A stretch of DNA of 64,000 bases, from the NCBI GenBank assembly GCA_013360405.1, contig JABWBR010000015.1, positions 1 through 64,000 on the forward strand. The letters run 5' to 3'. The position numbers and the translations under genes were made by a program. Positions within the stretch are counted from its first letter, which is position 1. Every line of letters starts with the position of its first letter. This document shows, in pieces, positions 58,040 through 64,000 of this stretch. The stretch is from Saprospiraceae bacterium. GTDB lineage: Bacteria > Bacteroidota > Bacteroidia > Chitinophagales > Saprospiraceae. The notes below the pieces were generated by a model that was not told the DNA's origin, made no database searches, and saw nothing but the letters and a program-made list of their open reading frames with translations.

Positions 58040-58426
58040 TTAACATGCCAGATTCGGCGGGTGGAAGAAAGCCCTGTCGGGCAATAAATCCCAAAAATTG
58101 GGCGAGTAGGGAAATAGGGGCAATTTGCCTGTTGCAATAGTAGCCGGTAAATTGCCGTAGTCGCAGGGGAGGTCGTAGGCTACCCTGCGCTCTTCGTCTT
58201 GTGCGGGGGTGGGAATTTGCTTTTGCTGCTCTTCCCGTTGTTGTTTTAGCAACATGGCCACCCTGCACTTCCCGTTGCAATGCAGCTGCGGGCGATCCTG
58301 GTTGATACAAAAAGTCTTTGTAAACGTACCGTTGGCCAGGTGGTACCAGGAAAAAAGGAAAGCTTTTCCGCCTGTATGCAGGCTGATCGCAGCGATCATT
58401 ATCAGGGCAAAAGCTTTCCTACACAT
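58040..58426 (-). CDS. Small exported protein with FCxNQDRPQLHCNGKC motif
   Basis: A 128-residue protein with an N-terminal hydrophobic segment (about 5-20; signal peptide or anchor), then the motif FCINQDRPQLHCNGKC (about 40-55) and a Gln/Glu/Lys-rich helix 'MLLKQQREEQQKQ'. Similar small proteins with a 'C-x-N-x-D-x-P-x-L-x-C-x-G-K-C' motif occur next to metal-related TonB receptors in Bacteroidota. The three Cys and His could bind copper. The gene is upstream of the TonB receptor in the same direction; a hairpin separates them. Confidence 0.7.
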   Translation of the reverse strand: MCRKAFALIMIAAISLHTGGKAFLFSWYHLANGTFTKTFCINQDRPQLHCNGKCRVAMLLKQQREEQQKQIPTPAQDEERRVAYDLPCDYGNLPATIATGKLPLFPYSPNFWDLLPDRAFFHPPNLAC

Positions 58427-58631
58427 GGCTTATCAAACGTAAATATTTGAAGGTCAAAAACATTGGAATAAAAGACCTTTTTATCTGACATAAAGGTAAC
58501 GGCGGTTTTTCGCTTTGCTAAATGATAAAAGTCAGGGGTGGGGGTGATAAAGTTGATATTGGTTTTTGTATGAGGATTTGAGACAGGAGGATTTGAAGAT
58601 TTGATTAAATCCTCAAAATTCCCCTCCACCA

Positions 58632-58662
58632 TTTGGAGTTATAAAAGAAATATGTAACTTTG
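58632..58662 (+). promoter_or_regulatory. Bacteroidota-type -33/-7 promoter
   Basis: TTTG at 58632-58635 and TAACTTTG at 58655-58662 (consensus TAnnTTTG) are separated by 19 nt, the expected spacing for the primary sigma factor of Bacteroidota. Transcription would start near 58669, about 42 nt before the ATG at 58711. This is the clearest promoter of that type in the window and supports the taxonomic call. Confidence 0.6.
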
Positions 58663-58710
58663 TAATTCAAAGTACTTTGTTAAATATAAATCTTTCAAAA
58701 AGAAATCATC

Positions 58711-59049
58711 ATGACAGCACAAAACAACTTATTTGCACAGCCGATCAATACGGCGGCCTTAATCAAACACATATTGATAGGTGGCGGCATTGCCTTACTG
58801 CTTATCTCCTTATTTCTGTTGGGGGTAGACAATCCCAACCCCGCATGGCCCAAATACTGGTGGATCAGGCCGATGCTGGTGGTTCCATTCGCCGGGGCAG
58901 TAGGCGGCGCCTTTTCTTATTATATGGATTATATCACTAAGCCGGGCACAACGGCAAAAGTGCTGGCTGTTATTGTCAGTATTATCGTATACATCATCGG
59001 ACTGTGGATGGGCTCTGTTTTGGGATTGGATGGGACGTTGTGGAATTAG
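58711..59049 (+). CDS. Small membrane protein, three TM helices
   Basis: A 112-residue protein with TM helices at about 18-38, 52-70 and 81-103 and the motif 'NPAWPKYWWIRPMLVVPFAGAVGGAFSYYMDY'. Similar small proteins in Bacteroidota are often labelled 'potassium transporter KefB', without evidence for transport. The promoter at 58632-58662 drives it. Its 3' end overlaps the remnant nucleotidyltransferase ORF by 46 nt, a sign that the latter moved in or lost its own start. Confidence 0.75.
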   Translation: MTAQNNLFAQPINTAALIKHILIGGGIALLLISLFLLGVDNPNPAWPKYWWIRPMLVVPFAGAVGGAFSYYMDYITKPGTTAKVLAVIVSIIVYIIGLWMGSVLGLDGTLWN

Positions 59050-59282
59050 GCGAGAGGATAGGGATATTCGGATCGTTTGCCAGAGGGGAAAACAATGCGG
59101 ACAGCGATCTGGATATCCTCATCCAATTAAAGGAACGGATAAGTCTGCTCAAATTAGTTCAAATCGAGCAAGAACTATCCGATAAACTGGGCATACCTAT
59201 TGACCTGGTCACGGAAAATAGTTTAAAAAACCCTCGCTTGAAACGGGCAGTGGAGCGGGATCTCATCAGGATTTACGGATGA
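59004..59282 (+). pseudogene. MNT-type nucleotidyltransferase, N-terminally truncated (MntA-like antitoxin)
   Basis: A frame of 92 codons encodes the core of a minimal nucleotidyltransferase: GIFGSFARGENNADSDLDILI (the GS[FY]-x-RG...D-x-D motif) and 'LGIPIDLVTENSLKNPRLKRAVERDLIRIYG'. The usual N-terminal helix of about 20-25 residues is absent; the sequence before ERIGIF reads through the 3' end of the membrane protein gene in another frame. The ATG at 59004 and GTG at 59040 are possible starts, but neither restores the family N-terminus. MNT proteins AMPylate their HEPN partner as antitoxin. The 4-nt overlap with the next ORF keeps the native mntA-hepT order. Confidence 0.7.
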
Positions 59283-59527
59283 AAAAAGATGACCGGGTTT
59301 ACCTCGACCATATTCTGGAAAGCTTTGCAAAGGTGATCAGCTACCTGGAAAATGTCAGTTATGAAGCATTTCTTGCAGCTAAAGCAGCCAGTACGGTAGC
59401 ACGTCACCACCTGGGTGCCTTCCAAGCCGTCACCACCAAAGACGTTCCCCAGCCGTCACCCCCCCCAGCGGTGAACGGCCACGTTCACCCTCCCAAGCCG
59501 TCACCTCCAAAGTCCCTCCTCCGTTGA
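59279..59527 (+). pseudogene. HEPN (HepT-like) toxin fragment
   Basis: Only the first ~33 codons (MKKDDRVYLDHILESFAKVI...YEAFLA) match the start of a HepT/DUF86 HEPN RNase. The rest reads into unrelated Pro-rich codons derived from repeats (ccaagccgtcacc, at 59422 and 59493), and the catalytic R-x4-6-H motif is missing. It starts with ATGA overlapping the nucleotidyltransferase stop, the usual coupling of this toxin-antitoxin pair. The toxin is therefore inactive here. The gap to hsdM (about 90 nt) holds no other gene. Confidence 0.7.
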
Positions 59528-59619
59528 AAACTTTCTCTTCCCCGTATTCGTAATAATCATGTTAACCCCGTAACTTTACCCGGCGCCGGAATAATCCTTT
59601 GTCGTATATTGCTACTATT

Positions 59620-61614
59620 ATGAACCATACCCAACACAACCAGATCGTCAGTTTTATCTGGTCGATTGCCGATGACGTGCTGCGCGACGTGTATACCCGG
59701 GGCAAATACCGCGATATTATCCTGCCTTTTACGGTGCTGCGCCGCCTGGACGCCATACTGGAAGCCAGCAAAGACAAAGTGCTGGAGATGAATAACAAAC
59801 TCGAAGAACTCCATATCGACAACAAGGAGCCCCAACTTCGCAAAACCTCCGGTTACGCTTTTTACAATACTTCGCCCTATACGTTCAAACGACTGCTCGG
59901 CGAAGCCGGCAATATCCGCCAGAACCTGGATAATTACCTCGACGGCTTTTCTTCGAATGTGCAGGATATTATCAGCAAATTCAAACTCCGCAACCAACTC
60001 GATACGCTGGAGGATGCCAATATTACGTACCCGCTGATCGAGAAGTTTTGCGCTTCGCAGATCAACCTCAGTCCCGACCCGGTGACCGACCGGGCAGGCA
60101 ACGTACTCCAACCCGGACTCTCTAACCTCGGCATGGGTTATGTGTTTGAGGAACTCATCCGCCGCTTCAACGAGGAAAATAACGAAGAGGCCGGCGAACA
60201 CTTTACCCCGCGCGAGATCATCCAACTGATGACCCACCTGATTTTTGAACCGGTCAAAGGCGATATCAAGGAAGGCACTTACCTGATCTACGACCCTGCT
60301 TGCGGCAGCGGCGGCATGCTCACCGAAAGCGAGCATTTTGCGATGGAGATCAACCCCAAGGCGACTTTCCACTTGTACGGACAGGAAGTGAATCCCGAAA
60401 CCTACGCGATATGCAAGGCGGATATGCTCATCAAAGGCGAAGACCCCGATAAAATAGCCTTCGGCTCTACGCTCTCCAACGACGGCTTCCCGCAGCTGAA
60501 GTTCGACTTCATGCTCTCTAATCCGCCTTACGGCAAAACCTGGAAGGTGGACCAGGACGCCATCATCGACGGCAAAAAAAAGGAGATCATCGACAGCCGC
60601 TTTAAGGTAGGCGTGCCCCGGGTATCCGACGGCCAATTGCTCTTTTTGATGAATATGGCGTCCAAAATGAAACAGGACTCCGAACTGGGCTCCCGCATTG
60701 CCTCCGTACACAATGGTTCTTCGCTGTTTACCGGCGACGCCGGACAAGGCGAAAGCGAGATACGCCGCCACCTGATTGAAAACGACCTGCTGGAGGCCGT
60801 CATCCAACTGCCCAACGGCATGTTTTATAATACCGGCATCTCAACCTATATCTGGGTGCTCTCCAACCGCAAAGCGCCCCGGCGCCGCGGCCAAATACAA
60901 CTCATCGACGCCTCCGAGATATACCGGAAGATGCGCAAAAGCCTGGGACAAAAAAACAGCGAGTTATCCGACGAACATATCCGGCAGATCACGCAGGTAT
61001 TCCTGGATTTTGAGGAAAGCGACATTTCCCGGATTTTCGACAACGCCGATTTCGGCTATAGCAAAATTACCGTGGAGCGCCCCCTGCGCTTAGCCTGGCA
61101 ACTCGACGAGGCCCGGCTGGCCGGCAGCGAATACCGCGATACGCTGCTGCCGGCGCTGAAGGCGCTGCAAGCGGAATTGGGATCGGAGGTAGGCAATGAC
61201 TTCAATTTCTTTTCGAAAATATTGGACACCTACCTCAAAGAAGAAGGCATCAAGTGGAAAAACCCCGAAAAAAAGGCTTTCCTCGACGCCCTGACCTGGC
61301 CCGATGAAAACGCCGAGCCCGTGATCAGAAAAAAAGAAAAAGACGGCACGCTCCTGTTCGAACCCGACGCCAACCTTCGCGACACCGAAAATGTGCCGCT
61401 GAAAGAAGACATCCAGACCTATTTTGAGCGGGAGGTGCTGCCCCACGTGCCCGACGCCTGGATCGACCCCGACAAAACCGCTGTGGGCTACGAGATTGCC
61501 TTTACAAAGGTTTTTTACAAGTACCAGCCCCTGCGCAGCCTGGAGGAGATCGAACGGGATATCCTGGCACTGGAAGCGGAAACCGAAAATTTGATTAAAG
61601 AAATTATTGAATAA
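59620..61614 (+). CDS. hsdM: Type I restriction-modification DNA methyltransferase subunit
   Basis: A 664-residue N6-adenine methyltransferase. The HsdM N-terminal helical domain (about 5-150: 'IVSFIWSIADDVLRDVYTRGKYRDIILPFTVLRRLDAIL') is followed by motif I DPACGSGG (225-232) and motif IV NPPYG (301-305). A C-terminal extension of about 150 residues (from 'RDTLLPALKAL') includes many charged residues. It modifies adenine in the bipartite target recognised by HsdS. ATG 59620 is chosen; TTG 59599 would add seven residues. It is followed by an ATPase gene 21 nt downstream. Confidence 0.96.
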   Translation: MNHTQHNQIVSFIWSIADDVLRDVYTRGKYRDIILPFTVLRRLDAILEASKDKVLEMNNKLEELHIDNKEPQLRKTSGYAFYNTSPYTFKRLLGEAGNIRQNLDNYLDGFSSNVQDIISKFKLRNQLDTLEDANITYPLIEKFCASQINLSPDPVTDRAGNVLQPGLSNLGMGYVFEELIRRFNEENNEEAGEHFTPREIIQLMTHLIFEPVKGDIKEGTYLIYDPACGSGGMLTESEHFAMEINPKATFHLYGQEVNPETYAICKADMLIKGEDPDKIAFGSTLSNDGFPQLKFDFMLSNPPYGKTWKVDQDAIIDGKKKEIIDSRFKVGVPRVSDGQLLFLMNMASKMKQDSELGSRIASVHNGSSLFTGDAGQGESEIRRHLIENDLLEAVIQLPNGMFYNTGISTYIWVLSNRKAPRRRGQIQLIDASEIYRKMRKSLGQKNSELSDEHIRQITQVFLDFEESDISRIFDNADFGYSKITVERPLRLAWQLDEARLAGSEYRDTLLPALKALQAELGSEVGNDFNFFSKILDTYLKEEGIKWKNPEKKAFLDALTWPDENAEPVIRKKEKDGTLLFEPDANLRDTENVPLKEDIQTYFEREVLPHVPDAWIDPDKTAVGYEIAFTKVFYKYQPLRSLEEIERDILALEAETENLIKEIIE

Positions 61615-61635
61615 CCCATATCTTTAAATAAAAAA

Positions 61636-63186
61636 ATGTTACAGCGCAACTTTAATCAAGTGTGGGACCAATTGCGGGCTAACAAGGCGCAGCGGCAGGA
61701 ATTCCTCGAAAGCGTTACCATTAAAAATATCAGGGGAATTGATAACCTGACCGTGCGTTTTGAATATCCCGTTTCCGTCCTCGCCGGGCCCAATGCAAGC
61801 GGAAAATCTACCGTGTTATTTGCCTGCGCTTGCGCCTACAAAGTACCTGGAACGAGTGCGAAAGATTTTGTGCCGTCAACGCTTTTCCCCAATTTGTCAA
61901 GCCGTATCGAACCTGCGCTTTCCGATCAACAACAAGCCACGCAATTTGAATTTTATTATATCCACAAGGGTAATAATACCAGCATGAAATGGGCGCGCGG
62001 AAAAAGCTGGAACCGAAGTTATATGGGAAAAAAGGGCGGCGCTCAGCCCGAACGCCGCATTTATGTGAGAACGCTTGCTAATTTGACCAGCCCAACCGAG
62101 GTGAGAAGCGTACTTCAGATTGGCAAGGGCTCTTATCATAAAGTAGCGGTCACCTCCGACCTCATCGCTTTTGCACAACGCATTTTACCGCTCAAATACC
62201 GGGAAGTCGTTTTATTGAAAAAGGGGCTAAAAGACCTCTTGTTTGCGCAAAGAGACGACACCTCCGCCCAATACTCCGAATTTCACATGTCAAGCGGCGA
62301 ACGCGCGTTATTGCGCATATCTACTGAAATCTCCAACCTGAAAGACGCCCTTGTTCTCATAGACAAAATTGAAGCAGGATTGCACCCGTTTACGCAACAG
62401 CAAATTATGCTGGAACTGCAAAGACTGGCGCTTCGTAATAATCTCCAGATTATCGTGACCACCCACAGCCCGGTAGTACTGGATAGCGTACCCATAGAAG
62501 CCAGAATTTTTCTGGAAAGAACCAATGACAACGTGATTGTAAAACCTCCTTTTAAAGATGTTATTCAAAAAGCTTTTTACGGGCAATCACTGGAGAAATT
62601 ATTTGTATTGTGCGAAGATGAAACGGCGGAAGCTTTTCTCAACGGCTGCTTCGACGTACTTAATCCCCGATTGGGACTCGTGCACGATGATGTTGCCATC
62701 GGCAGGGACACCAGCAAAGACGAATTTTTAAATCATATCGCGGCTATCGGAAAATTTCAGCAATTGCAAAGTTTTTTGTTTGTATTGGATGGGGATGCAA
62801 GAAATAAAGAAGCGGCCTTAAAAAATCGCGCCGCCGATTTTGGGGCGAGTATCCAACCCTTGTTTATTCCGGGAGCTGTTCCGGAGTCCTGGGCGCTTGA
62901 TACCTTGCGCAACTACCCAGGGCGCTATGGAGAAATGATCGGTATGAAAGCCGATGATTTATCCAGGTTGCTTATGCAGTCCGATCAAATTTTTACCAGC
63001 GCTCAAGATAAACCGGCCAATATTGCAAAAAATAAATTTTATTCGATTTGCGAACAGAATAACCGTACCCCTCCTGAATTAATGCGCCTTATCGCCCGGT
63101 CTGAAGCAGAAAACCCCCAAAGCGATATGAAGGTGTTTATGGAAGAGCTGGAAATTCAAGTGCGCAATTGGCAAAGCAGAAAATAA
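61636..63186 (+). CDS. OLD-like ATPase with TOPRIM-like C-terminus
   Basis: A 516-residue SMC/ABC-type ATPase: Walker A GPNASGKS (51-58), signature SSGERA (about 218-223), Walker B VLIDKIEAGLHP (from D243; the usual DEPE reads DKIE), and an H-loop TTHSP. The C-terminal region has E327 (LCEDETAEAF) and DGD (385-387), resembling the acidic residues of TOPRIM in OLD-family nucleases. OLD proteins are ATP-driven nucleases in phage defence. It lies between hsdM and hsdS (15 nt before hsdS), so it is part of the type I locus. Loss of the Glu after the Walker B Asp may alter ATP hydrolysis. Confidence 0.85.
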   Translation: MLQRNFNQVWDQLRANKAQRQEFLESVTIKNIRGIDNLTVRFEYPVSVLAGPNASGKSTVLFACACAYKVPGTSAKDFVPSTLFPNLSSRIEPALSDQQQATQFEFYYIHKGNNTSMKWARGKSWNRSYMGKKGGAQPERRIYVRTLANLTSPTEVRSVLQIGKGSYHKVAVTSDLIAFAQRILPLKYREVVLLKKGLKDLLFAQRDDTSAQYSEFHMSSGERALLRISTEISNLKDALVLIDKIEAGLHPFTQQQIMLELQRLALRNNLQIIVTTHSPVVLDSVPIEARIFLERTNDNVIVKPPFKDVIQKAFYGQSLEKLFVLCEDETAEAFLNGCFDVLNPRLGLVHDDVAIGRDTSKDEFLNHIAAIGKFQQLQSFLFVLDGDARNKEAALKNRAADFGASIQPLFIPGAVPESWALDTLRNYPGRYGEMIGMKADDLSRLLMQSDQIFTSAQDKPANIAKNKFYSICEQNNRTPPELMRLIARSEAENPQSDMKVFMEELEIQVRNWQSRK

Positions 63187-63200
63187 TTTTTGCCCGTATT

Positions 63201-64000
63201 ATGCGAAAACGTTACCCGAAATATAAACCGACGAATATTCCCTGGCTGAAGGAGGCGCCGGAGGAGTGGGAGGTTCTGAGATATAAATATCTTTTTAAAG
63301 AAATTAATGATAGATCAGAAAAAGGAGAGGAAGAACTTCTTTCAGTTTCACAATATACGGGGGTTACAGTAAGAAAAGATAAGTTGGAAGATGAGAGAGA
63401 TAATTTGACCAATGCCTCTTCTTTGGAAGGTTATAAACGGGTTGATAAAAATGATCTTGTCATTAACATTATGCTGGCCTGGAACGGTAGTTTAGGTGTC
63501 AGTGATTACAATGGTATCGTTAGCCCGGCTTATTGTGTCTATAAAGGAAACTCACAAGTATTTTCAAAATATTTTCATTATTTATTAAGAACAGATTTTT
63601 CAAAAAACGATTTCAAAAAAGTATCAACAGGTGTTGTAGACAGCCGATTAAGGATGTATTCTGACGATTTTTTTTCAATTTATACAATTCTCCCCCCTCT
63701 CCCCGACCAACGCGCCATCGCCGCCTTCCTCGACCACAAATGCGCATTAATAGACACCTTCATCCAAAAGAAAACCCGGCTCATCGAGTTGCTCAAAGAG
63801 CAGAAGCAGGCCCTCATCAACCGCGCCGTGACCCGCGGCCTCGACCCCGAGGCGCCGCTCAAACCTTCGGGTATTGAGTGGCTGGGGGATATTCCGGAGG
63901 GGTGGGAGGTGAAGAAGGTGAAGTATGTGATTACCTCTTTGGCAAGTGGTGGAACCCCAAGTATGGAAAAAAAAGAATTTTGGGATGGAAATATCCCTTG
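63201..64000 (+). CDS. hsdS: Type I restriction specificity subunit (partial, cut by window end)
   Basis: The first 266 codons of an HsdS protein. It starts 'RYPKYKPTNIPWLKEAPEEWEVLRYKYLF', a half-conserved copy of the motif repeated later as 'PLKPSGIEWLGDIPEGWEVKKVKYV' (about 222 on). TRD1 lies at about 25-160, then the central helical spacer 'LPPLPDQRAIAAFLDHKC...LIDTFIQKKTRLIELLKEQKQALINRAVTRGLDPEAP'. The second TRD starts just before the window ends. TRD1 DNA (63290-63690) is visibly AT-richer than the flanks, as expected for exchanged recognition domains. Confidence 0.93.
   Translation, partial: MRKRYPKYKPTNIPWLKEAPEEWEVLRYKYLFKEINDRSEKGEEELLSVSQYTGVTVRKDKLEDERDNLTNASSLEGYKRVDKNDLVINIMLAWNGSLGVSDYNGIVSPAYCVYKGNSQVFSKYFHYLLRTDFSKNDFKKVSTGVVDSRLRMYSDDFFSIYTILPPLPDQRAIAAFLDHKCALIDTFIQKKTRLIELLKEQKQALINRAVTRGLDPEAPLKPSGIEWLGDIPEGWEVKKVKYVITSLASGGTPSMEKKEFWDGNIP

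Noticed and set aside
59422-59526. Short repeats near the HEPN remnant as a CRISPR or attachment site
   Set aside because: Only two to three degenerate copies with uneven spacing; no integrase gene is visible.

Overview
The window is bacterial and most likely from Bacteroidota, probably the Saprospiria group (Haliscomenobacter/Lewinella-like). The signs are a TonB-dependent receptor with an N-terminal carboxypeptidase-regulatory-like domain, a TTTG-N19-TAnnTTTG promoter at 58632-58662 that fits the Bacteroidota -33/-7 consensus, few strong Shine-Dalgarno sites, and a UpxY/RfaH-type NusG paralogue at the head of a long operon. The lineage is inferred from gene content, not from a marker gene.

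Layout. Positions 1-4512 hold housekeeping and envelope genes: a lipoprotein, a META-domain protein, a YceI-like protein, and clpB with a sigma-54-like promoter. From 50324 down to 4763 the minus strand carries about 45.5 kb of tightly packed genes, read here as one extracellular contractile injection system (eCIS) operon. In transcription order it encodes: NusG-like antiterminator; Pvc16/DUF4255 terminator; a 362-aa unknown; sheath; two helical Cys-containing unknowns; two gp19-type tube proteins; a 55-aa DUF5908 protein; CIS tube/LysM protein; VgrG-like spike; PAAR tip; gp25; two very large baseplate proteins; the CIS tape-measure protein; a 194-aa unknown; then an approximately 20-kb cargo/accessory block (6136-26918); and finally the AAA+ ATPase typical of eCIS.

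The cargo block holds a 3464-residue DUF4157 polypeptide with two HELTH motifs, a metallo-beta-lactamase-like region, annexin-like repeats, a hydrophobic region and a nuclease-like C-terminus. It also holds a 330-aa unknown, a HEAT/FGE-like protein, a small beta-rich protein, a 3-TM protein, a KAP-like membrane NTPase, a vanadium-haloperoxidase/PAP2-type enzyme, a ParA-type ATPase and a second, small DUF4157 protein. My model is that the structural genes build the particle, the AAA+ ATPase helps assembly or loading, the DUF4157 proteins are loaded cargo, and the NusG paralogue lets RNA polymerase read the whole unit. A LuxR-type two-component pair (50518-52044) lies just upstream and is a candidate regulator.

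Right of this lie a glycosidase-like/FGE fusion protein (52483-55407), a probable copper TonB receptor with a small Cys-motif partner (55529-58426), a small membrane protein, the remains of an MNT/HEPN toxin-antitoxin pair, and a type I restriction-modification locus (hsdM, an OLD-like ATPase, and hsdS cut by the window end). Intergenic regions repeatedly carry imperfect inverted repeats of a few related types. I saw no rRNA, tRNA or CRISPR array.
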